Shown: positions 14,518 to 24,846, counted from the stretch's first letter. The stretch is DNA of 32,587 bases from Desulfobacterales bacterium (GCA_020348305.1 CP070746.1:1945967-1978553), one strand, 5' to 3'. The notes: a model not told the origin generated them from the sequence alone. Program-made: numbers and translations.

Positions 14518-16545
14518 GTGACTATTAATTCTAATTTTTATTATAATAGCTCGCAAATCCGAAAATCACTTAATCTGAAAATGACGAAAATCCGGTTCAC
14601 TAAAAAAACAATTACTATATTGCTTATTTTGATGATCGGTGCACTGTCAGGCGCTTTCGCAGGAGCATTTGTTGCGTTAACCCATGATCTTCCGCAAATT
14701 CGCTCACTTGAAAATTTTAAACCGGATACCGTCACACGTATCTATTCAGCCGATAAAGTGCTGTTGGCAGAGCTTTTTCTAGAAAAAAGAGAGCCCGTGC
14801 CCTTGGACCTAGTCCCGGATTATTTAAAGGCTGCATTGGTAGCCACTGAAGACCGCAAATTTTACAAACACAGCGGAGTCGATCTGAAAGGAATTGCAAG
14901 AGCCATCATCAAAGATATCTGGGCCGGTGAATTTGTTGAAGGCGCCAGTACCATTACCCAACAACTAGCGAAAACGCTGTTCCTGACGCCTCGCAAGACC
15001 TTGACACGCAAAATCAAAGAGGCGATTTTAGCTTTCCAATTGGAACGCCGCTATACCAAAAATGAGATCTTGGAACTGTACCTCAACCAGGTGTATTTTG
15101 GCAGCGGTGCCTATGGCGCGCAATCGGCAGCCAAAATATTTTTCGGCAAATCCGTAGAGGCGTTAACAGTTGCTGAGTGTGCTCTGGTAGCGGGTATGCC
15201 GAAATCACCTTCACGCTATTCGCCGCTGGTCAACCAAGATCTTGCGATAAAGCGCAGAAATATCGTGTTAAGGCAAATGCGGGAAACCGGAATTATTGAT
15301 GACGCGGCTTATCATCACGCAATCAAGGAGAAACTTCGACTCGCCGCATCTGAATTAACGAGATTTACGGCACCATATTTCGTAGATGATGTTAAACATT
15401 TTCTGGAAGATACCATCGGCTCATCCAGGCTATATAAAGGGGGGCTTTCCATTTTTACAACGCTCAATTTCAACCTCCAACAAGCGGCAGAACGCGCAAT
15501 AGGAAATGGACTCTCAGCACTTGAAATGCGAATGCAAAAACAAGGTTTGAAGGATCCATATCCCCAAGCTGCACTTGTTTCATTGAATGTGCACACCGGT
15601 GAGATATTGGCCTTGGTAGGCGGCAGGAATTATAATGAAAGCAGCTACAACAGGGCATCCAATGCTCAAAGGCAACCAGGCTCTGCATTTAAGCCTATTG
15701 CTTATGCGTATGCTATCGAGAAGGGATTCACCCAAGATAAAATGATTCTCGATGCGCCGATTGTCTTTAAAGGTGCGAAGAATGGACAAGACTGGCGACC
15801 GGAGAATTTTTCTAACGATTTTAGGGGAGAAATGACATTACGCCATGCATTAGTTGTCTCTCAAAACGTTCCTGCTGTGCGACTCATGGAAATGTTAGGG
15901 CCGTAGTCTGTTGCGCAATTTGGTCATAGTCTCGGTATTGAATCTCCCCTTGATCCAAACTTATCGCTCGCTTTGGGCACATCCGAAGTCACCTTAATTG
16001 ATTTGACCTCTGCTTTTGCGGTCTTCCCGAATAAGGGGGAAAAAATAAAACCCTACGGCGTAATAGAAGTAATGGATCGTCAGGGACGGGTGATCTGGCG
16101 GGTAAAACCTCAAAAAAGGTTGGTAATGTCACGCTCAGCAGCTGCAATCGTAACCAATATGCTCGCAGGCGTTATCCAGGAAGGCACCGGCAAGAAAGCA
16201 CGCGTTATCGGGCATCCAATCGGAGGCAAGACCGGTACCACGAGTAATTATAAAGATGCACTCTTTATCGGCTTTTCACCGTCAATCGCAACAGGGGTCT
16301 GGGTCGGCAATGATCTGGGAGGTACATTGGGGGATAAGGAAACTGGCGCAAAAGCAGCATTGCCGATATGGATCAAGTTTATGGATGCTGCACTTGCCAC
16401 CGAGTTCCATCAATATTTTGACATTCCCGATGATGTTGTCCAGATACGCATGGACCTTAAAACCGGGCGAGTTGCATACGAAAATTCGCCGCATGCCGTC
16501 TCCGCCCTTTTTAAAAAAGGGACAGAACCCAAAAGCTACCCCTAG
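14518..16545 (+). pseudogene. Class A penicillin-binding protein (PBP1A type) with in-frame TAG
   Basis: PBP1A enzymes polymerise and cross-link peptidoglycan at the outer face of the inner membrane. This gene has a cytoplasmic N-terminus, a membrane anchor (~residues 31-54), the GT51 transglycosylase domain with catalytic Glu111 in ATEDRKFYKH, GASTITQQLAKTLFL and ELYLNQVYFGSGAYG, and a transpeptidase domain with S389AFK, S448QN and KTG at 571-573. Codon 463 (15904-15906) is TAG, and the frame continues without other damage for 213 codons to 16545. The truncated product would keep the glycosyltransferase and two of three transpeptidase motifs but lose KTG. The stop falls at a variable position before SVAQFGHSLGIESPL. 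A nonsense mutation, a sequencing error or readthrough are possible. The start is GTG 14518 with GGA upstream; ATG 14581 is an alternative. Confidence 0.88.
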
Positions 16546-16610
16546 AAGTAGCAAAAAGAGAGTAAAGAATCCTTTAATAATTAAACAATCAGTGATACAA
16601 CCAACTTGCA

Positions 16611-17066
16611 ATGATTCGGAAAGCAACAATTAAAGATATAAAACCAATCCATGAACTTTTGCATGAATACGGCAAGCGTGAAGAACTACTTGCGCGCCCC
16701 TTAAGTGAACTTTACGATCATGTCCGAGATTTTACAGTATATGAAGATGAAGCCAATGGAAAAATTATCGGTTGCTGTGCGCTCCAATTTTGTTGGGAGG
16801 ACCTTGCTGAAATACGATCGTTGGCCGTGCAGCCTAACTATTTAGGGAAAAATATCGGTATGAAACTCACTGAAACAGTTCTTGATGAGGCTAAATCGTT
16901 TAATATTACAAAAGTTTTTACATTGACGTACAAGCCGGAATTTTTTGACAAATTTGGCTTTGTTCAAATAAACAGGTCAGAGCTTCCGTTAAAAATTTGG
17001 AGTGATTGTATCATCTGTGTGAAATTTCCCGACTGTGATGAAATAGCAATGATGAAGGAGATGTAG
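16611..17066 (+). CDS. Short ArgA-like N-acetyltransferase (GNAT family)
   Basis: This 151-aa GNAT protein has the acyl-CoA binding region in AEIRSLAVQPNYLGKNIGMKL and the C-terminal YKPEFFDKFGF motif. It ends with LPLKIWSDCIICVKFPDCDE, a Cys-containing tail typical of short stand-alone N-acetylglutamate synthases found in Desulfobacterota and related bacteria. These acetylate glutamate in the first step of arginine synthesis. No arg genes lie nearby, so the substrate is inferred from the family. It follows the penicillin-binding protein gene by 65 bases and shows no clear ribosome site. Confidence 0.82.
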   Translation: MIRKATIKDIKPIHELLHEYGKREELLARPLSELYDHVRDFTVYEDEANGKIIGCCALQFCWEDLAEIRSLAVQPNYLGKNIGMKLTETVLDEAKSFNITKVFTLTYKPEFFDKFGFVQINRSELPLKIWSDCIICVKFPDCDEIAMMKEM

Positions 17067-17069
17067 ACG

Positions 17070-17151
17070 GAATTGAGGAATTTGGGAATTCAGGAATTGA
17101 GGGATTGATGGATTAAAGGAAAACCGATTCAGGAATTGCGAATTAAGGAAT
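17070..17151. repeat. Degenerate 8-bp tandem repeat (GAATTNAG type)
   Basis: Units such as GAATTGAG, GAATTTGG, GAATTCAG and GAATTGAG follow each other between the convergent acetyltransferase gene and the 358-aa gene, then become irregular. The stop codon of the minus-strand gene lies at the edge of the tract. The same unit recurs at 25489-25510. This is most likely a simple-sequence intergenic element; no function is evident. Confidence 0.7.
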
Positions 17152-18228
17152 TTAAGAATGTATTGTTTCGGTATAGATGACATTTAATGGCAACGGAGGA
17201 TATTTCTTTATTCCTGGTTTTGGAAGGATGTGCTCTTCTCCGACAGTTACCCAATTCAAATCAGGCTTTATTTCACGTAATTTACCATCCTCGGGAGCTC
17301 TGGCGTGATAGGTATTTAGGTAGGTTGCCTGAAAAATACAAATGCAGCTCTTTTTTTCACGGGCTATGACATAGTTTTTCTTGAATGTCTGCAGTGCCAG
17401 GTTATTTGATTCTGCAACGTGTTCGAGATCCTCTGCCGAAAATTTCATCAGAACCGATTTTGAAATCCCCCGCTCCGAAATACGTATCAGTGCGCGTGAT
17501 TCGCTGCTGCCGGCATACACCGTAGTGATTCCCGGGATCCGCTTCAAATACTGTGCCGCCACAATAGCCGCCGTTCGCCTGCCGCCGGACATTACCGGTA
17601 AGCCATAATACTCAAAAAACTTTTTTTGAATATCTTCGGCGTACTTATCCCCTTTTTCAAAAATATCCTTGGAAATATAGCGAAGGTGCCTCGCAAGGTC
17701 TTCGGCCGCATCGGTAATCGGCCAGTCAATACGGACATAGAAATGCGAGAGACCATATCGGTTTCTTACTTTGCTCGCCGGATCTCTTTGAATAAGCAGA
17801 GCATAATCGATCGGCAGCAAGATCTTTATAAAATTACGAAAATGAAGGGATTCTAAGTACTTCCAGTTCCGATCAAATTTATCAGACAAGGGAAGCGTTT
17901 TGGAGCGTAAAAGATTGGTCTTAGTGGTTTTGTTTTGGTCGAAAAACCGTATGTATTTCTTGTGCTCAGGCGGTATGGCATCTTCAACAAAAATAACAAG
18001 AAACGTATTTTGGCTTTCATATTCTCGGTCCGGTATTCTTGCCCTTGGTTTTAACTCCCGTTTTTCCACAAACGGAAACGCTATATTCTGACTTCGGAAA
18101 TTGCTATACGAGTCGATGAGGGCATGCTGCAGCAGCAGTTGATCCAATTCGTCTCTTAAAAGCTCATAGTACGATCGCCTTAGTCGATCTATTTGACTCA
18201 GCTCTTCTCTATAATTCCAGAATGCCAA
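17152..18228 (-). CDS. Conserved-looking hypothetical protein, 358 aa
   Basis: I do not recognise this protein. It is soluble in appearance, rich in charged and aromatic residues, and has no signal peptide or membrane helix. The N-terminus (~1-50) is helical and Leu-rich (IDRLRRSYYELLRDELDQLL). The middle has a beta-like stretch (NTFLVIFVEDAIPPEHKKY) and YGLSHFYVRIDWPITDAAEDL. A segment near 225-265 (SGGRRTAAIVAAQYLKRI, then TTVYAGSSESRALIRISE) looks like a folded alpha/beta unit. Cys-x-Cys occurs near 300 (KSCICIF). The ATG is followed by a plain open frame with codon use like its neighbours. It stands alone, convergent with the acetyltransferase gene. Confidence 0.75.
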   Translation of the reverse strand: MAFWNYREELSQIDRLRRSYYELLRDELDQLLLQHALIDSYSNFRSQNIAFPFVEKRELKPRARIPDREYESQNTFLVIFVEDAIPPEHKKYIRFFDQNKTTKTNLLRSKTLPLSDKFDRNWKYLESLHFRNFIKILLPIDYALLIQRDPASKVRNRYGLSHFYVRIDWPITDAAEDLARHLRYISKDIFEKGDKYAEDIQKKFFEYYGLPVMSGGRRTAAIVAAQYLKRIPGITTVYAGSSESRALIRISERGISKSVLMKFSAEDLEHVAESNNLALQTFKKNYVIAREKKSCICIFQATYLNTYHARAPEDGKLREIKPDLNWVTVGEEHILPKPGIKKYPPLPLNVIYTETIHS

Positions 18229-18404
18229 TTGCTGCTCCTATACTGTATTAAAATGAATACGTTATGAACCGAGGAGGGGTTCATTGGCTCAAACTTTACG
18301 GATGCATTATAGCATGATTTCCTGAGTATATAAAGCCAGGTATTTTAGAAAAACGATTAGTTATAGTGAATTTTGAAACACGAAAAAGTCTCGCGGTTTC
18401 TCGA

Positions 18405-19112
18405 CTATCGGCGGTTGTATCTATCGATCCAAAGATACAAACTTTCGCGATAACGATAAAAAAAAATAGCAAGCAGGAGGCACACACCAGCCACCACTGC
18501 GAGGATGACATAATCTTTTTCATATAGGGAGGCACCTTGCAGGCTAAGCACAAACGTGCCTGGCATCCGTCCAAGCCCTGAAAGAATAAGAACAATTTTA
18601 ACTGAAAGCGTGCTAAGTCCGAGAAACAAACATAGATAGTCTTTTGGAAAACCAGGAAAAATAAATAAAAAAAAGATTATTATGACACCCTGGCGTTTAA
18701 GGATGCGATCGAATTTTTCAAACTTCGCCGGAGGAATCAATTTTCGTACATATCGTTCTCCGAAAAAACGGCCAATCGCAAAATTAATCCATGATCCGAT
18801 GGTAAGCGCAATACTGGAGTATAAGAATCCTTTGATTGTGCCGAAAAGATAGCCGCCGATAAATCCGGTTGCTTCACCGGGAACCGGGGCAAATATGACT
18901 TGGAGTATTTGGATGCCCATAAATACAAAGGGCGCACTCACGCCAAACGAAGATATAAATTTTCGGATCTCTTCTCTATCGGAAATAAAATGAAAAAAAT
19001 GTGAGAGGCTTTCCCAAAGAGGCAGGCGATAAATGAAAACGAAAAACGCAAAAATACCAAATACGAGAAATACGATAATCTTAAATTTTCGAGAAGTGCG
19101 TGATAGGGCCAT
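18405..19112 (-). CDS. TVP38/TMEM64 (DedA-like, VTT domain) membrane protein
   Basis: This 235-aa integral membrane protein has an N-terminal helix (~10-27) and a VTT/SNARE-associated domain. Family features are the re-entrant segment FAPVPGEATGFIGGYLFG, SWINFAIGRFFGERYV and the second set FIFPGFPKDYLCLFLGLS with LGRMPGTFVLSLQGASL, followed by a last helix (~205-222). DedA-superfamily members are lipid or undecaprenyl-phosphate transporters or flippases in the inner membrane; the substrate here is unknown. It ends a small minus-strand set, starting seven bases after the Cys-rich gene. Confidence 0.9.
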   Translation of the reverse strand: MALSRTSRKFKIIVFLVFGIFAFFVFIYRLPLWESLSHFFHFISDREEIRKFISSFGVSAPFVFMGIQILQVIFAPVPGEATGFIGGYLFGTIKGFLYSSIALTIGSWINFAIGRFFGERYVRKLIPPAKFEKFDRILKRQGVIIIFFLFIFPGFPKDYLCLFLGLSTLSVKIVLILSGLGRMPGTFVLSLQGASLYEKDYVILAVVAGVCLLLAIFFYRYRESLYLWIDRYNRR

Positions 19113-19119
19113 TATCCGT

Positions 19120-19389
19120 TCACAAACAATTTTTCTTCCGGCGATAAAGATCCTTTTTTTTTAACCACCTTTGGAAGAATCCAATCATTCCCGATTCATA
19201 GGCCCGATCGATATGTTCTTCGTGGACCTTATGCCCATCTTTGCCTTTAATGGCCGCTCTTAGACAATCTGTTTTGTACAAGCAGGGCAAACAACCTTCC
19301 GGCGTATGCCGCAAACCGTCATTGCCCATGGGAAACACCTTATCGAGGTTCCCAAAACAGGCGGGATATTTCTTAATATTTCGATTCAT
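19120..19389 (-). CDS. Small cysteine-rich protein, possible metal-binding
   Basis: This 89-aa soluble protein has four Cys in its first half (C11, C33, C36, C42) in a conserved-looking context (CFGNLDKVFPMGNDGLR, then CLPCLYKTDCLRAAI) and one near the C-terminus. The C-x2-C-x5-C group plus an earlier Cys suits a zinc or iron-sulfur site. The second half is basic (WLKKKDLYRRKK). I cannot name the family. The tight spacing with the TVP38-like gene suggests co-transcription. Confidence 0.7.
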   Translation of the reverse strand: MNRNIKKYPACFGNLDKVFPMGNDGLRHTPEGCLPCLYKTDCLRAAIKGKDGHKVHEEHIDRAYESGMIGFFQRWLKKKDLYRRKKNCL

Positions 19390-19452
19390 CCAATACTATA
19401 TGCGATCAAACGTTAGTGGTTTTGTAACAAACGAACCGTTTTCCGTCAGACG

Positions 19453-20205
19453 TCATGAAAGAGTCGTTGAGCTGCTTTTGAGGAGCGTATCATATTCCTG
19501 ATTCATCTGGGCGATATAGCCTTGATCAGCAAAGCTGAAATACTGATTATTACCAATGATGATGTGTTCGTGAACCATTATCCCCATCACTCTACCGGCA
19601 AATACGAGTTGTCGCGTAATAGCAATATCATCCTGAGATGGTTTGGAATCTCCCGAAGGATGATTATGGGCAAAGATCACAGCGGCAGCGTGATGATTAA
19701 GTGCAGCATGAACGACTTCTCTCGGATAAACACTGCTTGCCGTCAGCGTACCTTCGGAAAGGGTTTCAGTTGCAATCACGCGATTTTTTGAATCTAAAAA
19801 AATGGCTTTGAAGAATTCACGATTCTTATCCCTGATGCTGTGGTAAAGATAATCAAAAAGTTCTTTGGAATTGTTTATGGGATCTTTTCTGACTAGTTTT
19901 TTCTCTAAATATCGGTCGCCAACAGCCTTTATCAGCTTGATACCAAATAGATTTTTTGTGCCAATACCGGTAACTTCACAAAGCTCCATTGGAGAGGCCT
20001 CAAGCACACCCTGTAACGTTTTAAACCGCGTCAACGCTTCTTTGGCAGTATCCTTGCAATCTTTGCGCGGTGTCCCAAGAGTTAAAAGAAGCTCGATAAC
20101 TTCATAATCTTGGAACCCGTCCAGACCAGCAGCGAGAAATCTTTCCCGCAGCCGCTGTCGATGACCTTCGCCTTTATGGCGTTTTTTATACGGATTATTC
20201 TTCAT
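19453..20205 (-). CDS. radC: RadC family JAB/MPN protein
   Basis: The 250-aa protein has the N-terminal UPF0758 helix-hairpin-helix-like domain (LRERFLAAGLDGFQDYEVIELLL, MELCEVTGIGTKN). The C-terminal JAMM metalloprotease-like domain has the metal motif HNHPSGD with a later Asp (SQDD) and an upstream EVVHAALNHHAAAVIFA segment. The family was once thought to act in DNA repair, but its true role is uncertain. I start at ATG 20205, five bases after AAGGA; a TTG at 20208 is also in frame. The start overlaps the gpsA stop by 11 bases, so the two are translationally coupled. Confidence 0.93.
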   Translation of the reverse strand: MKNNPYKKRHKGEGHRQRLRERFLAAGLDGFQDYEVIELLLTLGTPRKDCKDTAKEALTRFKTLQGVLEASPMELCEVTGIGTKNLFGIKLIKAVGDRYLEKKLVRKDPINNSKELFDYLYHSIRDKNREFFKAIFLDSKNRVIATETLSEGTLTASSVYPREVVHAALNHHAAAVIFAHNHPSGDSKPSQDDIAITRQLVFAGRVMGIMVHEHIIIGNNQYFSFADQGYIAQMNQEYDTLLKSSSTTLS

Positions 20206-21235
20206 CAAGTTCCTTCTTTAAATCACGAGTCATCAAGCGGTAAACTGCCTCCTTGGCCGAAAGGTCCTCGTATAGTATACGATACATCTCATGGCATATC
20301 GGCATCTCAACGCCAAGTTTACGCGATAAGTTGTAAACCGACTTGGCGGTTTTCACCCCTTCAGCAACCATACGCATTTCGGCCAAAATTGCATTTAATT
20401 TCCTGCCTTCACCAAGCTTTTTGCCCACCGTATGGTTGCGGCTCAGTGCGCCGGTGCAGGTCAGCACCAAGTCTCCAAAACCAGTAAGGCCGGTAAACGT
20501 ACGTGGATTTGCCCCAAGCTTGACTCCCAGTCGACGGATCTCCGTCATACCTCTGGTGATCAGTGCGGCCCTTGTGTTTAATCCGAGGCCAAGGCCATCT
20601 ACTACCCCCGCCGCAATGGCAATAACATTTTTGACTGAGCCTCCGAGTTCGACACCGAGTATATCGTCACTGGTATAAACTCTGAAATAGGGTGTGACGA
20701 ACGTATGCTGCACTAAACCGGCAGCTTGCGGATCTTTTGATGCCGCGGTCACCACAGTGGGAAATCGTTTTGCAACTTCTCTTGCGAAACTCGGCCCTGA
20801 GATGACTGCCAAAAATCGCTCAGGAATTTCAGGAAGAACCTCTCGGATCACGCCCGACATGGTTAAGTGGGTTTTGTTTTCGATTCCCTTGGTAGCCGAC
20901 ACCACAGTGGTTTCTTGGGAGACATGACCGGCCATTTGTTGCGTTGTTTCCCGCATCACATGGGACGGAACCACAATCAGAACAAGATCTTTGTCGGTAA
21001 CAACCATTTGAAGATCATTGGAGGTAAAGATATTTTCAGAAAGCGAAAAACCTGGCAGGAAAATTTTATTTTCTTTATCGTGTTGAATTTGCTCAACGAT
21101 CTCCTTTTCAAAGGCCCAGAGGTCGATCTTAAATCCTTTCCTCCCCAAAAGATCGGCGAGTGCGGTCCCCCAGCTTCCGGCTCCGACAACACCAATCTTA
21201 AATGTTTTTGGATCTATATCACTTTTCACTCGCAT
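20195..21235 (-). CDS. gpsA: Glycerol-3-phosphate dehydrogenase [NAD(P)+]
   Basis: GpsA reduces dihydroxyacetone phosphate to sn-glycerol-3-phosphate, the backbone for phospholipids. The 346-aa protein has the nucleotide-binding GVVGAGSWGTALADLL (GxGxxG at 18-23), the middle VVSATKGIE and VISGPSFAREVA motifs, and the substrate-binding region LGGSVKNVIAIAAGVVDGLG with the catalytic Lys and LNTRAALITRG. LTGFGDLVLTC and SRNHTVGKKLGEG follow. The ~11-residue polar N-terminal extension is slightly long. It lies between gyrA and radC. Confidence 0.96.
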   Translation of the reverse strand: MRVKSDIDPKTFKIGVVGAGSWGTALADLLGRKGFKIDLWAFEKEIVEQIQHDKENKIFLPGFSLSENIFTSNDLQMVVTDKDLVLIVVPSHVMRETTQQMAGHVSQETTVVSATKGIENKTHLTMSGVIREVLPEIPERFLAVISGPSFAREVAKRFPTVVTAASKDPQAAGLVQHTFVTPYFRVYTSDDILGVELGGSVKNVIAIAAGVVDGLGLGLNTRAALITRGMTEIRRLGVKLGANPRTFTGLTGFGDLVLTCTGALSRNHTVGKKLGEGRKLNAILAEMRMVAEGVKTAKSVYNLSRKLGVEMPICHEMYRILYEDLSAKEAVYRLMTRDLKKELDEE

Positions 21236-21324
21236 CCGATCATCTCAAAATAATCTTAACTGTTGCTAAACTGCATTATCCTCACTTGATATCTTGGTTT
21301 TCAAATTCGAATTTAGAACCGGTT

Positions 21325-23751
21325 TTATTCTTTTTCAGCCAACCTCGCCGCCCCCATAACCCGTTCATCCGCATCTATCCCCATGAGCCTGACCCCCTGA
21401 GTGTTGCGACTGATAACCGAGATACCTCTAATCGGCATGCGAATAATTTTACCGATATTGGTCATCAGCATGAGATCATCATCTTCTTCTACCAGGAGTA
21501 TACCGACAACCTGTCCGTTGCGCTCCGTCGTCTTAATGGCAATGACGCCTTTGCCGCCGCGTTTCTGAACAGGATATTCATCAATGGATGTCCTTTTTCC
21601 ATAGCCATTTTCAGTAACTGCAAAGAGGGTCTGGCCGTGGCTTAACACTTCCATCCCAACAATTCGATCCCCCGCTGCCAAGCGCATCCCCCGAACACCG
21701 GCAGCCACCCTTCCGGATGGTCGAACGTCCGTCTCGTGGAAGCGGATTGATTTTCCACCGCATGAGCCCAAAAATACATTCAAGGTACCATCGGTAATTC
21801 TGGCGGCAATCAATTCATCACCCGGCATAAGATTGATGGCGATAATACCTCCTGACCGCGGTCGACTGAACGCCATCAAGTCGGTTTTTTTGATCAATCC
21901 ATTTTTGGTCGCCATGAGGACATGGTACCCCGGCTCAAATATCGGAACCGCCACAACCGTGGTGAGTTTTTCTTCCTTATCGAAATTCAAAAGGTTAACA
22001 ATGGCTTTGCCGAGACTCATTCGTCCGGCCTGGGGAATGTCATATACTTTGCACCAATACACCTTACCCATATTGGTGAAAAACATAAAGGTATGATGCG
22101 TCGAGGCCACAAAGAGGTGTTCAACAAAATCGTTTTCTTTTGTCCCCATGGCGGTTTTGCCTTTGCCACCGCGCCTTTGATTCCGGTAGAGGGTTATGGG
22201 GTTTCGTTTGATATATCCGCGTTTCGAAATCGTAACCACCATATCTTCTTCAACAATCATATCCTCGATAGAGATCTCTGTGGTTTCTTCAACAATTTCG
22301 GTATAGCGATGATCGCCGAAGTCCTCCTGCAACTCTGTTAGCTCTTCTTTTATAATATTTAACACCAGCCGTTCATTGCCGAGAATTTCTTTGAAGCGCG
22401 CAATATCTTTAAGAATATTTTTATATTCTTCGACAATTTTTTCCCGTTCAAGACCCGTAAGTCTCTGCAGCCGCATATCCAATATGGCTTGTGCCTGGGT
22501 CGGTGTTAAGCTGAATTGATCAATCAGCTTCTCCTTGGCTTCTGCCGGTGAGCGGGATTTGCGTATCAAGGTGACTACCGCATCTATGTTATCCAGGGCT
22601 GTCGTTAAACCTTCAAGGATATGGGCGCGGGTTTCAGCTTTGTTGAGATCATAGCGGGTCCTGCGAATAACAATATCTTTACGATGAAGGATAAAATATT
22701 CCAGAATTTCCTTCAGATTCAACAACTCCGGACGGTTTTTAACGACGGCAAGAAATATTACTCCAAAGGTAATCTGCAGGCGGGTGTGTTTATAAAGCTG
22801 GTTGATGACTACACCGGCGATTTGATCCTTCTTAAGTCCCAACGCGATGCGCATACCTTCTCGATCGGATTCGTCTCTGACATATCGAATGCCTTCAATC
22901 TGCTTGTCTCGGGTCAGTTCCGCAATCTTTTCAATCAGCTTGGCTTTGTTGACCTGATACGGCAATTCTGTGACAACGATGGTTTCATTTCCAGTGCGTT
23001 TGTCCTTTTCAACGATCAGCCGGGCGCGAATGCGCATAATTCCTCTGCCGGTTTTATAAGCTTCATTTATTCCTTGAGTTCCATATATGATTCCGCCGGT
23101 GGGAAAATCAGGACCTGGAATGTATTGAATAAGTTCCTCTGACGTGATCTCGGGATTGTCGATAACCACTTTAAGTGCATCGATGACCTCAGAAAGATTA
23201 TGCGGTGGGATGTTGGTGGCCATACCAACGGCAATACCAGCAGAGCCGTTGATGAGAAGGTTCGGAACTCTGGCAGGCAGCACTAAGGGCTCTGTTAAAG
23301 ATTCGTCATAATTTGGGACGAAATCGACCGTCTCCTTGTCCAAATCTTCTAACATTTGATGGGCTAACCGCATCATCCGGATTTCGGTATACCGCATGGC
23401 TGCAGGCGGGTCACCATCCACAGATCCAAAGTTGCCTTGGCCATCAACTAACGGGTATCTTAATGAGAAATCCTGGGCCATCCGAACAATCGTATCATAA
23501 ACGGCGGCATCACCATGGGGATGATATTTACCGATGACATCACCAACAATGCGGGCGGACTTTTTGTACGCTTTGTTCCAATCGTTTTTAAGCTCCTGCA
23601 TGGCATAAAGAACACGGCGGTGCACGGGTTTGAGTCCATCGCGTACATCCGGCAGAGCTCTGCCGATGATTACACTCATGGCGTAATCAAGATAGGATTT
23701 CTTCATCTCTTTTTCGATGCTGATTTCCGGCAATGACTCGGTCGTAATCAT
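21325..23751 (-). CDS. gyrA: DNA gyrase subunit A
   Basis: GyrA cuts and rejoins DNA in the gyrase that introduces negative supercoils. The product (808 aa from ATG 23751) has the winged-helix domain with the catalytic Tyr in [10 protein letters not shown]. The C-terminal beta-pinwheel holds the gyrase-specific GyrA box (QRRGGKGK), which argues against ParC. A second similar motif ([11 protein letters not shown]) is also present. The quinolone region reads [12 protein letters not shown], with Ala where E. coli has Ser83 while Asp87 is kept. The start chosen has AGGAG five bases before ATG; a GTG two codons earlier overlaps that site. gyrB is not in this window. It starts nine bases after the transporter gene. 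Confidence 0.97.
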   Translation of the reverse strand: MITTESLPEISIEKEMKKSYLDYAMSVIIGRALPDVRDGLKPVHRRVLYAMQELKNDWNKAYKKSARIVGDVIGKYHPHGDAAVYDTIVRMAQDFSLRYPLVDGQGNFGSVDGDPPAAMRYTEIRMMRLAHQMLEDLDKETVDFVPNYDESLTEPLVLPARVPNLLINGSAGIAVGMATNIPPHNLSEVIDALKVVIDNPEITSEELIQYIPGPDFPTGGIIYGTQGINEAYKTGRGIMRIRARLIVEKDKRTGNETIVVTELPYQVNKAKLIEKIAELTRDKQIEGIRYVRDESDREGMRIALGLKKDQIAGVVINQLYKHTRLQITFGVIFLAVVKNRPELLNLKEILEYFILHRKDIVIRRTRYDLNKAETRAHILEGLTTALDNIDAVVTLIRKSRSPAEAKEKLIDQFSLTPTQAQAILDMRLQRLTGLEREKIVEEYKNILKDIARFKEILGNERLVLNIIKEELTELQEDFGDHRYTEIVEETTEISIEDMIVEEDMVVTISKRGYIKRNPITLYRNQRRGGKGKTAMGTKENDFVEHLFVASTHHTFMFFTNMGKVYWCKVYDIPQAGRMSLGKAIVNLLNFDKEEKLTTVVAVPIFEPGYHVLMATKNGLIKKTDLMAFSRPRSGGIIAINLMPGDELIAARITDGTLNVFLGSCGGKSIRFHETDVRPSGRVAAGVRGMRLAAGDRIVGMEVLSHGQTLFAVTENGYGKRTSIDEYPVQKRGGKGVIAIKTTERNGQVVGILLVEEDDDLMLMTNIGKIIRMPIRGISVISRNTQGVRLMGIDADERVMGAARLAEKE

Positions 23752-23759
23752 TTTCACTC

Positions 23760-24830
23760 CTAGAGGGGTTCAACCATCTTTTGATAGCTGGTCTCATAAA
23801 TATCGGCTAACGTTAAAAAAGCGGTGACTACAAGGGGTCCATAGATGATGCCTAAAATACCAAAAAGCTTCAAGCCACCGATAATAGAAAGAAAAACCAG
23901 CAGGGTATGCATTTGGACGCGTCGCCCTACCAGCTTCGGTTTCAAGAAATATTCAATAGTGCTGGATAGAACAATATAGAATATAAGGAAAAAGATTCCG
24001 GCCGCAATTCGCCCTTTTAAAAACAGAAAGATAGCTGCCGGAATAAACACGGCACCGATTCCTACAATCGGAAGAAAGGCCAACAATGCCATCACAACGC
24101 CCCACAAAAAAGGGGATTTTAATCCGAATATCCAAAAGACAAAACCACCCAGCATCCCCTGGATAAAACCGCCTAATCCATTGCCGATGAGTATGGCACC
24201 GGACATGTCTTTGAATTTTCGAATCAATTTTTGATCTTGATCATCCGGCAGCGGCGAAAGTTTTACAATAAACGACACCAGGCGTTTGCTGTCGATCAAA
24301 AGATAAAAAATAATTAAAAGCATAAAAAAGAAGTTGATGATAAGTTTAAGCACATTTGCTGTTATGGAGCTAAGCTGCTGGTAGGTAAACAGGCCGACCA
24401 CTCTGCCGATTTCTGAGACGGTCTTGGTGATTTGTTCACCGGTTATCTCTATGTTGAAGTTGTCCAGAATCTGATTTGCTTTGTCAATAAGTTTGCTTTG
24501 TTCAATAAGCTTTTTGATTTCCAACGTTTGGACGGCCGCCCTCGCCGTTTGATAAAGTTCATAGGCCTCATTGGCAAGAACCCCCACGAAAAAAGTGGCC
24601 GGTATAAAAAGAACGAAAAAAATAAGAATGCAGGTGATCAGCGATGAAATAACAGAATTAAATTTGCGGTTTAAAAACCGATACACCGGATTAAAAATAC
24701 CGGTGACGACGATGGCCAGGACAATTACCGATAGAAAAGGCCACAGCAGCCAGCCCAACATGATAGAGGATACCGTAAAAACGGCCAGAAAAAACCATAA
24801 GATCATTACACGGGGATTTCTATCGTTCAC
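23760..24830 (-). CDS. AI-2E/PerM family transporter
   Basis: This 356-aa inner-membrane protein has about seven to eight hydrophobic helices and the family layout: paired helices at ~10-75, a polar loop (~85-145), helices at ~155-180, then [42 protein letters not shown] and a C-terminal [25 protein letters not shown] followed by GIIYGPL. Members include the AI-2 exporter TqsA and Na+/H+ antiporter-like proteins, so the substrate cannot be assigned. The start is GTG with GGAGG four bases before it. The gene precedes gyrA with an eight-base gap, an operon-like spacing. Confidence 0.92.
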   Translation of the reverse strand: MNDRNPRVMILWFFLAVFTVSSIMLGWLLWPFLSVIVLAIVVTGIFNPVYRFLNRKFNSVISSLITCILIFFVLFIPATFFVGVLANEAYELYQTARAAVQTLEIKKLIEQSKLIDKANQILDNFNIEITGEQITKTVSEIGRVVGLFTYQQLSSITANVLKLIINFFFMLLIIFYLLIDSKRLVSFIVKLSPLPDDQDQKLIRKFKDMSGAILIGNGLGGFIQGMLGGFVFWIFGLKSPFLWGVVMALLAFLPIVGIGAVFIPAAIFLFLKGRIAAGIFFLIFYIVLSSTIEYFLKPKLVGRRVQMHTLLVFLSIIGGLKLFGILGIIYGPLVVTAFLTLADIYETSYQKMVEPL

Positions 24831-24846
24831 AATGCCTCCAATTTCG

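Noticed and set aside
15904..15906. TAG in the penicillin-binding protein read as pyrrolysine
   Set aside because: TAG is the normal stop of several genes in this window (fliP, fliO, fliM, fliH), no pyl genes are present here, and a PBP is not a known pyrrolysine protein. A nonsense change or base error is simpler.
21325..23751. The topoisomerase subunit as ParC
   Set aside because: It carries the QRRGGKG GyrA box and a complete C-terminal pinwheel, which mark gyrase A.
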